This document shows positions 54,336-62,526 of a DNA stretch of 62,695 nucleotides, in pieces. Position 1 is the stretch's first letter. Every line of letters begins with the position of its first letter. The stretch is from the NCBI GenBank assembly GCA_027484025.1, contig JAIXTI010000031.1, positions 1 through 62,695 on the forward strand, given 5' to 3'. Below the pieces are notes generated by a model. It was not told where the DNA came from and made no database searches. It was given only the letters and a program-made list of their open reading frames with translations. The position numbers and the translations under genes are program-made. The DNA is from a bacterium. Lineage in GTDB: Bacteria > Gemmatimonadota > Gemmatimonadetes > Gemmatimonadales > Gemmatimonadaceae.

Positions 54336-54575
54336 CTAGAGCAGGGGCAGCGACCCTTTCTCGATCTGGAGGCTGCGGAGCGTAACGCCAGCCATGGCCA
54401 GCGCCTCCTCGAGCAGCTGTCTGTCCACGGGGCCGTCGGTCTCCAGCACAGCCCCCTGCATGGTCACTTCCGCCGCCAGTATCCCCGGAACCGCCCCCAG
54501 GGCGGTCCAGACGGCGCGAACGGCGTGGACAGAAAGGAGGCCGTCGATCTGCACGAGGATGCGTTGACGTGGCAT
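54336..54575 (-). CDS. Small HMA-like protein lacking the metal-binding cysteines
   Basis: A 79-residue protein with the beta-alpha-beta pattern of heavy-metal-associated domains (RILVQIDGLLSVHAVRAVWTALGAVPG, then AEVTMQGAVLETDGPVDRQL), but LSVHAV stands where a CxxC motif would be. It therefore cannot chelate Cu or Zn in the usual manner and may be a protein-interaction domain. A promoter TTGAGG-17-AAGATT sits 5 nt before its ATG. Divergent from the dehydrogenase gene. Confidence 0.6.
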   Translation of the reverse strand: MPRQRILVQIDGLLSVHAVRAVWTALGAVPGILAAEVTMQGAVLETDGPVDRQLLEEALAMAGVTLRSLQIEKGSLPLL

Positions 54576-54580
54576 CTTTC

Positions 54581-54609
54581 AATCTTGATGGCGCCGCGCA
54601 TCTCCTCAA
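54581..54609 (-). promoter_or_regulatory. Promoter of the HMA-like gene
   Basis: On the minus strand TTGAGG (54609-54604), 17-bp spacer and AAGATT (54586-54581), then 5 nt to the ATG. A fair sigma-70-like match giving a leaderless transcript. Confidence 0.45.
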
Positions 54610-54643
54610 CCGGCACCACGCGCTGACGTTTACCCCCATTCGC

Positions 54644-55549
54644 ATGCCTCGCGTCGCCTTTCTCGGTCTCGGTGCCATCGGAACGCCGATGGCCCGCCAC
54701 CTCGCCCGCCCCGAGTTCGATCTGGCGGTGTGGAACCGCACGGCCGCCAAGGCCGGGGCCTTTGCGGCTTCGGCGGCCGCCCGCGTAGCGGCAACGCCCG
54801 CCGACGCGGCCCGCGACCGTGACGTGATCGTGACCTGTCTGCCCGTCTCACGCGACGTCGAATCACTGCTGGAGGGGCCGGACGGCCTGTTGGCGACCAT
54901 GCCCGCCAGGTCGGTGCTGGTCGACTGCACCTCCGGCGATGCGGCGACGTCGCGACGGATGGCGGCACGTCTGGCCGAGCGGGGGATTGGATTTCTCGAC
55001 GCGCCGGTGTCGGGCGGCGTGGTCGGCGCCGAGCAGGGCGCGCTCACCGTCATGGTGGGCGGCGATGAAGCCACGCTCGACCGGGTGCGTCCCGTGCTCG
55101 AGTGCTTTGGCAAGAAGATCGTGCACTGCGGCGGCGTCGGCGCGGGCGATGCCCTTAAGGCCGTCAACAATGCGCTGTTGGCCATGCACATCTGGGGCAC
55201 CGCCGAAGGGCTCGTCGCGCTGGAGAAAGCGGGCGTCAAGGCTGATATCGCGCTCGATGTCATCAACACCTCGAGTGGTCGCTCCAACGCGAGCATGAAT
55301 CTTTTCCCCGACCGTGTACTCACGCGCGCCTTTCCGCGCACCTTCCGCCTCGCGCTGCTCGACAAGGATGTCGGCATTGCCGCCGACCTGGCTCGCGAGC
55401 AGAAGACCGTCGCGCCGCTGCTGCAGCTGACGTCGGAGTTGTATCGCATGGCGCACCTCGAACTCGGCGAAGAGGCCGACCACGTGGAAGCCGCACAGGT
55501 CGTGGAGCGCTTGGGCGGTGCCATCATTGGCGGCAGCAAGGAATCCTGA
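54644..55549 (+). CDS. 3-hydroxyisobutyrate dehydrogenase-family protein
   Basis: A 301-residue NAD(P)-dependent dehydrogenase with Rossmann motif FLGLGAIGTPMARHL at the N-terminus, FLDAPVSGGVVGAEQG and the catalytic Lys near 172 in GDALKAVNNALLAMH. The family oxidises 3-hydroxy acids or reduces semialdehydes. ATG 54644 is chosen as the start of the Rossmann strand. It begins an operon with the aminotransferase-like gene 2 nt downstream. Confidence 0.9.
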   Translation: MPRVAFLGLGAIGTPMARHLARPEFDLAVWNRTAAKAGAFAASAAARVAATPADAARDRDVIVTCLPVSRDVESLLEGPDGLLATMPARSVLVDCTSGDAATSRRMAARLAERGIGFLDAPVSGGVVGAEQGALTVMVGGDEATLDRVRPVLECFGKKIVHCGGVGAGDALKAVNNALLAMHIWGTAEGLVALEKAGVKADIALDVINTSSGRSNASMNLFPDRVLTRAFPRTFRLALLDKDVGIAADLAREQKTVAPLLQLTSELYRMAHLELGEEADHVEAAQVVERLGGAIIGGSKES

Positions 55550-55551
55550 CC

Positions 55552-56832
55552 ATGTCGACCACGCTCGTATCCGCCGACAGCGACGCCACGATCGCCAGCC
55601 TCGACGCCATTCGCGCGCAGTTCCCCGCGCTGGCACGTCGTGAAGCCAATACCCCCGTCGCGTACTTCGACGGACCGGGAGGCACGCAGGTACCCAAGAG
55701 CGTCGCCGAGGCGATGACCTACTACCTGCTGCATCACAACGCGAACACGCACTGGGCGTATCCGACCAGCGTCGAGACCGACGCGTTGCTCATGCAGGCG
55801 CGCGAAACGCTCGCGGATTTCCTCGGTGCCGGCGCGAACGAGATCGCGTTCGGCGCGAACATGACGACGCTCCTCTTTCACATCTCGCGCGCCATTGGGC
55901 GCACGCTCAAGCCTGGCGACGAGATCATCGTCACCGAGCTCGACCATCACGCGAACATCGCGCCGTGGCAGGCGTTGGCGAAGGAGCGCGGGGCGGTGCT
56001 CAAGTGGCTGCCGCTCGATCTCGATACGTATCGTCACGAAAGCGGCGCACTCGAACGACTGCTTTCCGATCGCACGCGCGTCGTCGCCATCGGGGCGGCC
56101 TCCAACATTCTGGGCACTGTGAGCGACGTGGCGTCGCTGGTGCGCCTGGCGCGCGCCGCCGGCGCCATCACCGTGGTCGATGCGGTGCACTACGCGCCGC
56201 ACAACCTCGTCGACGTCAAGGCTATCGGCGCCGATTTCCTGCTGTGCAGCGCGTACAAGTTCTACGGGCCGCACCTGGGCGTGGTGTATGGGCGCTACGA
56301 CGCCACGGCGGCGCTCGACCTGCCGCGTCTCGAGCCGTCGCCAGACTGGGTGCCGGAGTGTCTCGAAACCGGCACGCAGAATCACGAAGGCATCGTGGGC
56401 GCCGCCGCGGCCGTGGAGTTTCTGGCCAGCATTTCCGGAGATATCACCGCTCCGCGCCGTGATCGTCTCGCCCAGTCCATGCAGGGGCTGCATGACCGTG
56501 GCGAGCAGCTCTTCGCACAACTGTGGCAGGGACTCTCCGAGATCGAACAGGTGACCTTGTATGGTCCCAAGCCCGGGACGCCGCGCACCCCCACGCTATC
56601 GTTCCGTGTGCACGGCCATGCCTCGGAAGAGGTCTCGCGCTTCCTGGCGCCGCGCGGCGTGTATGTCTCGCATGGCGACTTCTACGCTACAACCGTCGCC
56701 CGTCGCCTTGGCTACGCCGAGGAAGGGTTCGTACGTGCCGGCTGCGCCTGCTACACCTCCGCCGCTGAAATCGAGCGACTGATCGATGGCGTGCGCGCGC
56801 TGGTGCAGGGCTCTCTGCACGGGACGAGCTGA
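55552..56832 (+). CDS. Cysteine desulfurase-like PLP enzyme
   Basis: A 426-residue fold-type I class V aminotransferase/SufS-like enzyme. The PLP Lys is near residue 235 in LLCSAYKFYGPHLGVVYG, with TVVDAVHYAPHN ahead of it. The motif TELDHHANIAPWQAL is typical of the subfamily; the loop Cys of true desulfurases lies near the C-terminus (GCACYTSAAEIERLIDG). It could be a sulfur-transfer enzyme or an aminotransferase. It abuts the next gene (TGA followed directly by ATG). Confidence 0.87.
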   Translation: MSTTLVSADSDATIASLDAIRAQFPALARREANTPVAYFDGPGGTQVPKSVAEAMTYYLLHHNANTHWAYPTSVETDALLMQARETLADFLGAGANEIAFGANMTTLLFHISRAIGRTLKPGDEIIVTELDHHANIAPWQALAKERGAVLKWLPLDLDTYRHESGALERLLSDRTRVVAIGAASNILGTVSDVASLVRLARAAGAITVVDAVHYAPHNLVDVKAIGADFLLCSAYKFYGPHLGVVYGRYDATAALDLPRLEPSPDWVPECLETGTQNHEGIVGAAAAVEFLASISGDITAPRRDRLAQSMQGLHDRGEQLFAQLWQGLSEIEQVTLYGPKPGTPRTPTLSFRVHGHASEEVSRFLAPRGVYVSHGDFYATTVARRLGYAEEGFVRAGCACYTSAAEIERLIDGVRALVQGSLHGTS

Positions 56833-58086
56833 ATGCCGCGTCCCCGTGGCCACGGTTCGTTCCTGTTGCGCGCGCTTGTACTCGCGGGACTCGTCGTCGG
56901 TGGCGCCTGCGCCGACGCCCCACGCTCGGCGACGGCGCTGCCGGCAGCGGAGTTTTTGTTTGCGGCCGGTGACTCCACGTACTGGGTGCGCAGCAGCGGC
57001 GAAGGGATGCGGGTGCGGAGTGCGCCCATTCTGCTGACTGAAGTCGACGGACGTCTCATCGAGGTGTTCCTGTCGAGCGACGGCGCCGAGTATCCCGACG
57101 CGTCATTTGCCACGGTGCGGCTCTGGTCCCGCGCGCTCGCATCGCGTGACAGCACGCTGCTGTTTTCGGACAGCACCGTATTGCGCGAGCTCGACGTGTG
57201 GCGCTCGGCGCATCCGCGCGAGCTCGAGATAGATCCGGCCGACGAGGATGCGCCGGACGATCCGCGCACCGTGGTGCAGGACGAGATCGAAATCCTCGAC
57301 GTGCATGGTCCGTTTCTCACCTTCGAGCATCTGCTCAACGCGGATATCGAAGGCGGGCGCCCGCATCAGCATCGCGGACGTCGCTACGTGGTCGATGTGC
57401 GCACCGGACATCTGGCGACCCTCGACGATCTGCTCGGCGCCGCCGATGCCGGACGCGTGATCACTCAGGCGCGCGCCTCGCTGACGCAGCTCACGGACAG
57501 CATCCGTCAGGCCGGACGTGCCGGCGATGACCGTGCCAAGGCAGCGGTCGAAACACTCGACAGCTTTCGCTTCGACAGCACCAGCTTCGGGGTAACGGAT
57601 CTCGCACGCGATCCTGCCATCGTGTTCATGGTGCCGGGGCAGGCGCCCGATGGCGAGGCGCTGGCGCTCTATCTGCCGCCGTTGAGCGTGACGGCGCCTA
57701 CGTGGTGGAAGAGTGTGCGCACGACACTTCCTGAGTGGGCGGCCGATTCGTCGCGAGTGAGCTGGGATCGTGATGCGTACGAAGTCGTCGCGACGCCATC
57801 GGCCGATGGCGAGGCGCTGGCGCTCGTGTTGCGGTCGCGCAAGCTGACCTCGTCGAAGCGCGAGTGGCCCGTGGCCACCGTGGCGGCGCCGGCGTATCAA
57901 CTGATCGCGCTCGAATCGCCGCCGCTCGATTCTGCCGGACGTGCGGCGCTCGCGCGCGCCTTCGACGTCTCCACGGCACTGGACGGCATGGTGCAGCGTG
58001 CGTCGCGGCGCGTACGGCCATCTCGCGGCAACGACGCGCCAACGCTCCGCCTGGTGCGCCGGCTTCTTTCTTCGAATTCCCGATGA
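56833..58086 (+). CDS. Hypothetical lipoprotein
   Basis: A 417-residue lipoprotein with signal VLAGLVVGGAC (lipobox GGAC) and no domain I recognise. The protein has alternating charged/hydrophobic segments (e.g. DVHGPFLTFEHLLNADIEGG, HRGRRYVVDVRTGHLATLDD). It starts right after the desulfurase-like stop and its own stop overlaps the thioesterase ATG. It is probably an outer-envelope protein with a role linked to the operon, unknown. Confidence 0.65.
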   Translation: MPRPRGHGSFLLRALVLAGLVVGGACADAPRSATALPAAEFLFAAGDSTYWVRSSGEGMRVRSAPILLTEVDGRLIEVFLSSDGAEYPDASFATVRLWSRALASRDSTLLFSDSTVLRELDVWRSAHPRELEIDPADEDAPDDPRTVVQDEIEILDVHGPFLTFEHLLNADIEGGRPHQHRGRRYVVDVRTGHLATLDDLLGAADAGRVITQARASLTQLTDSIRQAGRAGDDRAKAAVETLDSFRFDSTSFGVTDLARDPAIVFMVPGQAPDGEALALYLPPLSVTAPTWWKSVRTTLPEWAADSSRVSWDRDAYEVVATPSADGEALALVLRSRKLTSSKREWPVATVAAPAYQLIALESPPLDSAGRAALARAFDVSTALDGMVQRASRRVRPSRGNDAPTLRLVRRLLSSNSR

Positions 58087-58589
58087 CCGACCGACCCTCG
58101 CGTCCCGTTTCCGCGTCGCAGCATGAAACGAGCGAACTCATCATGCCCCATGACGCCAACATTCTGGGGCATGCGTTCGGCGGCGCCATCATGGCCATGG
58201 TCGACAAGGCCGCGGCGGTGTCGGCGTTCCGGCATGCGCGTAGTGCGTGTGTGACCGCGTCCATCGATCGCGTGGATTTCCGCGAGCCCATTCACGTGGG
58301 CGATCTCGTGACGTGCAAGGCGTCGGTGAACTTCGTGGGCAACACCTCCATGGAAATCGGCGTGCGCGTGGAAGCCGAAGATCTCATCAACGGTACGCGT
58401 CGGCACACGAACACCTGCTATCTCACGTTCGTGGCGATCGACCGGAACGGGCGTCCGGTCCCAATCGCGAAGGTCGATCCGGAAACCGACGAGCAGCAGC
58501 GTCGGTATGAGGCGGCCCAGGCACGGCGGCGCCGCCGACTCGAAGAACGAGAAGATGAAGCGCGTACCATTGGGGAGTCGGGTGGGTGA
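58083..58589 (+). CDS. Acyl-CoA thioesterase (hotdog fold)
   Basis: A 168-residue hotdog-fold protein with the acyl-CoA thioester hydrolase motifs MPHDANILGHAFGGAIMAMVD, RVDFREPIHVGDLVTCKAS and NTCYLTFVAID. It hydrolyses acyl-CoA thioesters. The ATG overlaps the lipoprotein stop as ATGA, so it is translationally coupled. The last ~30 residues are highly charged (Arg/Glu). Confidence 0.9.
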   Translation: MTDRPSRPVSASQHETSELIMPHDANILGHAFGGAIMAMVDKAAAVSAFRHARSACVTASIDRVDFREPIHVGDLVTCKASVNFVGNTSMEIGVRVEAEDLINGTRRHTNTCYLTFVAIDRNGRPVPIAKVDPETDEQQRRYEAAQARRRRRLEEREDEARTIGESGG

Positions 58590-58745
58590 TGGAGACACAT
58601 CGGCCGGTGCTGTTGCCATAGGGCGGGTGTGACAGTGGGTCCGGAATTCGTGACAGTGCGCTAAAGGTCGCATTGGGACGAGCCGACATGAGGGATGACC
58701 GGCGACGAGGCTGGCATCGCATTTCACTCATTTCGGCCTGCCTCC

Positions 58746-59519
58746 ATGTCCTTGCGTCATTTGCTCGCGCTGGTTCCCGCCACCATCGGCCTGACGGCCT
58801 GCGCGTCCATGGGAACGCGCGATGCTCTTGTGTCCGATCGTCCTGACTTTACCGAAGCCACGGTGCTCGTCGATCCGGGGCATGTGCAGGTCGAGAGCGG
58901 CAGCACGTTCTCGCGAGAAGGCGACACGCGCTCGACCAGCTTTGGCGAAGTGCTGATGCGCACCGGCCTTGCCAGCAAGGTCGAGCTCCGACTGTCGGCC
59001 AATTCCTTCGTGCAGGAGCGGGCCGGTGATGAGCTCCGCAACGGCATGCAGGACGCCACCGTCGGATTCAAGTTCAAGCTCGCCGACGGCCCGGAAGGAC
59101 CGTCGTGGAAGCCGGCGCTCTCGGTCATCACCCATACGTCGGTCCCAAGTGGCGCGCGCGCCTTTCGTGCACAGCGTGCGCAGCCCGAGGTAAAGGTGCT
59201 CGGTGCGTGGACGCTCTCTGACCGCGTCGCGTTCTCGAGCAACTTCAATGTGGCGCGTCCGCATGACGGGGTGCGCAGCTTCACGGAGTACGCGGGCAGT
59301 GGCTCGTTCGGTTTTGCCGCGTCGGGGCGAGTGGGTGTGTACGCCGAAGCGTTCGCGTTTGCCCCGCAGGACGGCTCCAAGGTCGTGAGCAAGTTCGTCA
59401 ACAGCGGCTTTACGTTCCTCTTCAGCCCCGACGTGCAGCTCGACGTGCGCGGCGGCGTTGGCCCTTCGGCGGCCAAGCGGGACTACTTTGCCGGCGTTGG
59501 CCTCGTCGTGCGGCGCTGA
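58746..59519 (+). CDS. Outer-membrane-like lipoprotein
   Basis: A 257-residue protein with a lipoprotein signal (LVPATIGLTAC) and a beta-rich mature region (DFTEATVLVDPGHVQVESGS, EVLMRTGLASKVELRLSANS, FVNSGFTFLFSPDVQLDVRG), the amphipathic alternation expected of an outer-membrane barrel or transporter-like domain. No family assigned. A palindrome follows it. Confidence 0.7.
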   Translation: MSLRHLLALVPATIGLTACASMGTRDALVSDRPDFTEATVLVDPGHVQVESGSTFSREGDTRSTSFGEVLMRTGLASKVELRLSANSFVQERAGDELRNGMQDATVGFKFKLADGPEGPSWKPALSVITHTSVPSGARAFRAQRAQPEVKVLGAWTLSDRVAFSSNFNVARPHDGVRSFTEYAGSGSFGFAASGRVGVYAEAFAFAPQDGSKVVSKFVNSGFTFLFSPDVQLDVRGGVGPSAAKRDYFAGVGLVVRR

Positions 59520-59549
59520 TCCCGCGGCGGGACCGGATACGAAGACACC

Positions 59550-59575
59550 GTCAGCCTCCCACCCGGGAGGCTGAC
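59550..59575. terminator. 11-bp inverted repeat between envelope gene and MFS gene
   Basis: GTCAGCCTCCC (59550-59560) and GGGAGGCTGAC (59565-59575) form a perfect stem with a 4-nt loop, directly abutting the -10 of the MFS gene and followed by TAGTTTA. It can be a weak terminator for the upstream gene, an operator, or both. Confidence 0.5.
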
Positions 59576-59581
59576 TAGTTT
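59576..59581 (+). promoter_or_regulatory. -10 hexamer of the MFS gene
   Basis: TAGTTT ends 6 nt before the ATG (59588). The -35 region falls inside the palindrome at 59550-59575, which would allow a bound factor to repress it. Confidence 0.45.
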
Positions 59582-59587
59582 AGGGGC

Positions 59588-60856
59588 ATGTCTGCCGATG
59601 CAACCATGCCTCCGCGCGATACCTTCGCTGCGCTGCGCATTCCCAACTTCCGTCGCTACATCCTCGCGCTCTTCACTCTCACGCTGGGCGTGCAGATTCA
59701 GGGCACGGTCGTGGGGTGGCAGATCTACGACCTCACGCGCGATCCGCTCGCCTTGGGGTTGGTGGGTTTGGCCGAGGCACTTCCGGCAATCAGCATGTCG
59801 CTCTTTGCCGGGCATGTGGCCGATACGCACGACCGTCGACGTATCGCGCTCCTGGCGCTGAGCGCCCTCGTGGGCTGTTCGTTGGCACTCTGGTGGCTGG
59901 GACATCCCGCGCCGATTGGTGGTGTGCCGCTGACCGCGCCGTCACGCGTACGCGCGATTTACGCGGTGATCGTGGTGAGCGGACTGGCGCGTGCCTTTCT
60001 GCAACCCGCGCGGCAGGCGCTCAGCGCCGAACTCGTGCCGCGTACGCTGTACAGCAATGCCATTACGTGGCGCAGTGGCAGTTGGCAATTGGCGGCAGTG
60101 CTTGGGCCCGCGCTCGGCGGGTTGCTGTATGCCATGGGTGGCATCACGCTGAGCTACGCGGTCGACGCCGCGCTCATGACGTTCGCGGTGCTCGTGTTGT
60201 TCTCGGTGCGCCACCAGTCGCCGGCGCGCGAGGCCAGCGGAGAGCCCATGCGCGTGGCCATTCTGGGCGGGCTGCGGTTCGTGTTCGCCGACCGTATGCT
60301 GCTCAGCGCGCTGACTCTCGACCTCTTCTCCGTGCTGTTTGGTGGCGCGGTGGCGTTGCTGCCCCTTTTCGCCGGAGAGATTCTGAATGCCGGACCAACG
60401 GGGCTTGGCCTGCTGCGCGCGGCGCCGGCCGCCGGCGCGGTGATCTCCAGCGTGTTGCTCACGCGCTTTCCGCCCTTCGCGCACTCCGGGCGAAATTTGT
60501 TACTGGCGGTGACGGGGTTCGGGCTGTGCACGATTGGCTTCGGGCTCAGTACCAGCTTGCCGTTGTCGATCGCGTTCCTGGTGCTGGCCGGTGCGAGCGA
60601 CATGGTGAGTGTCGTCATTCGCAGTCTCATGCTGCAAATGCGTACGCCGGAAGCGCTACTCGGCCGCGTGTCGAGCGTGAATCAGATTTTCATTGGCAGC
60701 TCGAACGAAATCGGCGCGTTCGAAAGCGGAGTGACCGCGCGGTGGTGGGGCGCGGTTACCTCGGTCGTCGTCGGTGGCATCGCCACACTCGGCGTCGTCG
60801 CGACACTCGCGTGGCGCGTGCCGGCACTGCGCAAACTCAAGCAGCTGAAAGCGTAA
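59588..60856 (+). CDS. MFS exporter (MFS_3-type)
   Basis: A 422-residue membrane protein with about 11-12 helices. The conserved early segment QIQGTVVGWQIYDLTRDPLALGL, followed by GLAEALP, and the loop AGHVADTHDRRRIALLALSA match EntS/tetracycline-type exporters (MFS_3). Substrate unknown. It converges with rnz with a 2-nt gap. Confidence 0.9.
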   Translation: MSADATMPPRDTFAALRIPNFRRYILALFTLTLGVQIQGTVVGWQIYDLTRDPLALGLVGLAEALPAISMSLFAGHVADTHDRRRIALLALSALVGCSLALWWLGHPAPIGGVPLTAPSRVRAIYAVIVVSGLARAFLQPARQALSAELVPRTLYSNAITWRSGSWQLAAVLGPALGGLLYAMGGITLSYAVDAALMTFAVLVLFSVRHQSPAREASGEPMRVAILGGLRFVFADRMLLSALTLDLFSVLFGGAVALLPLFAGEILNAGPTGLGLLRAAPAAGAVISSVLLTRFPPFAHSGRNLLLAVTGFGLCTIGFGLSTSLPLSIAFLVLAGASDMVSVVIRSLMLQMRTPEALLGRVSSVNQIFIGSSNEIGAFESGVTARWWGAVTSVVVGGIATLGVVATLAWRVPALRKLKQLKA

Positions 60857-60858
60857 CG

Positions 60859-61827
60859 TCAGTCGTTGGGCGACAAACTGGAAACAGCGGCGTCGCCAGC
60901 GGCCAGTTCTTCCGTGAGTCCAAGCTCGATTTCGGTACCGTCTTTCACGATGACGGTATCGCGGAACACCGCGCGTGCTTCGCGCTCGAGTTCTTTGGCA
61001 TTGAGCGAGTAGCGCGCGGAGATGTGCGTGAGTGCGAGCTTGCGTGCGCCGGCGGCCTTCGCCACTTCTGCCGCTTCACGCGCCGTGCTGTGTCCCGTTT
61101 CGAGCGCGCGCGCGCCTTCTTCGTCGGCGAAGGTCGCTTCGTGAATGAGCAGGTCGGCATCGCGCGCCGCTTCGATCGTCGCAGCACACGGGCGTGTGTC
61201 TCCGGTAATCACCACGCGCCGTCCACGGCGTCGCTCACCGACAAGTACACTCGGCGCGATCACGCGCCCGTCGTCGAGGGTTATGGATTCCCCGCGGTGA
61301 ATGCGCCCCCAGAGCGGTCCTTCGGGAATTCCCATTTCCCGCGCGAGGTCCGGGTTGAAGCGGCCTTTGCGCTCCTCTTCCACGACCGCATATCCCAGCG
61401 ACGCGGAGGGCCCGTGATCGACCGCGAACGTATCGATACGATAGTCCCCGCGGCTCAGCGAGGCGCCCGCTTCGAGCTCGGTGATGTCGATGGGAAACGT
61501 GGTACGCTCGCCACCCAAGCTGATGCATTGGCGCAACGTTTTACCGGCGCCACGGGGGCCCCAGAGCCGCAGCCGTTCGGTCCGTCCCTGGAGCGCCATC
61601 GTACGGATGAGCCCGGTAATGCCCAGGATGTGGTCCGAATGGGTATGCGTGAAAAACAGGTCTTCGAAGGCGAAGGAGACGCCAAAGCGCATCATTTGGC
61701 GCTGGGTGCCTTCGCCGCAGTCGAAGAGGAGGGTTTCGCCTTCCCGAATCACGGCAAGCGAAGCAACGCCCCGTTCGACGGTGGGGCGTGAGGCGGCGGT
61801 CCCGAGAAAGCGTACAAGCAGCGGCAT
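60859..61827 (-). CDS. rnz: Ribonuclease Z
   Basis: A 322-residue metallo-beta-lactamase endonuclease that removes the 3' trailer of tRNA precursors. The zinc motif HTHSDH is at residues 61-66, with LLFDCGEGTQRQM, DHGPSASLGYAV, GDTRPC and HEATFADEE downstream. The ATG at 61827 is preceded by TATATT with a 6-nt gap. The C-terminal tail of about 30 residues after LTHISARYS is longer than minimal. Confidence 0.93.
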   Translation of the reverse strand: MPLLVRFLGTAASRPTVERGVASLAVIREGETLLFDCGEGTQRQMMRFGVSFAFEDLFFTHTHSDHILGITGLIRTMALQGRTERLRLWGPRGAGKTLRQCISLGGERTTFPIDITELEAGASLSRGDYRIDTFAVDHGPSASLGYAVVEEERKGRFNPDLAREMGIPEGPLWGRIHRGESITLDDGRVIAPSVLVGERRRGRRVVITGDTRPCAATIEAARDADLLIHEATFADEEGARALETGHSTAREAAEVAKAAGARKLALTHISARYSLNAKELEREARAVFRDTVIVKDGTEIELGLTEELAAGDAAVSSLSPND

Positions 61828-61833
61828 CGGACG

Positions 61834-61839
61834 AATATA
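61834..61839 (-). promoter_or_regulatory. -10 hexamer of rnz
   Basis: TATATT with a 6-nt gap to the rnz ATG, the same hexamer and spacing as for dnaE2. No Shine-Dalgarno site. Confidence 0.5.
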
Positions 61840-62058
61840 GACCGATCCCGCCAAAACCCCGCCCCTTGCCGGTGCTGTAACGGTGGGGTTCCGGCCCCGT
61901 GCTTGCGTTAGCTCATGGTGCCGGCATCCGGACCCTAGTACGGCCCGGTGTTTGCAGTACAGGCTGGCAAGACCGCCGTGGAATGCTGGGACAGTGACAG
62001 ATGACCGTGCTGCCTCCGCGTACCACACTTGAAATCAATCCGGACGGCCGGGGGGCGT

Positions 62059-62421
62059 ATGACCGGAAAAAGCCGACGCGGGTTCGCGTCTATGGATCCT
62101 GCGCGACAGCGCGAGATCGCGAGTAAGGGTGGGCGTGCTGCCCACGAGAAGGGGACGGCGCACGAATGGTCGTCGGACGAGGCGCGCGATGCGGGACGGA
62201 AGGGCGGTGTGACGGTCAGTCGCGACCGTGCGCACATGGCGGCCATTGGCCGGGAAGGCGGCGAGTCGCGCAGCGCGGCGGCCCGTCAGGCACGCATGTC
62301 CCGCACCACCGATCGCGAAGTACCCATGCAGGTGGCTCGGGAGGGAGGTGCGTCGCGGAATACGAGCGCCGACCGTCCGCGCACCGATATCCCGCGGGCA
62401 GACGAGTCGTCCGCGCGCTGA
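62059..62421 (+). CDS. KGG-repeat stress protein
   Basis: A 120-residue hydrophilic protein with repeated Gly/Lys motifs (RGFASMDPARQREIASKGGR, EARDAGRKGGVTVS, AAIGREGG, VAREGGAS), as in YciG/GsiB (KGG) hydrophilin-type stress proteins. The start is the ATG after the G-rich stretch; a TTG 30 nt upstream is less likely. Followed by a terminator hairpin. Confidence 0.8.
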   Translation: MTGKSRRGFASMDPARQREIASKGGRAAHEKGTAHEWSSDEARDAGRKGGVTVSRDRAHMAAIGREGGESRSAAARQARMSRTTDREVPMQVAREGGASRNTSADRPRTDIPRADESSAR

Positions 62422-62465
62422 CGCAAATCACTCGCGCCAGTTGCGTGTGACGAATGCCGATTCGC

Positions 62466-62500
62466 AAAGGCCGGAGTTGCCCACGGGCACTCCGGCCTTT
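62466..62500. terminator. Bidirectional terminator
   Basis: A 12-bp stem, AAAGGCCGGAGT (62466-62477) and ACTCCGGCCTTT (62489-62500), with an inner GCCC/GGGC, is flanked by A and T runs on both strands. It separates the converging KGG gene and the threonine dehydratase gene. Confidence 0.85.
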
Positions 62501-62526
62501 GTCGCATTCGCCAGCAGGGCACGCGA

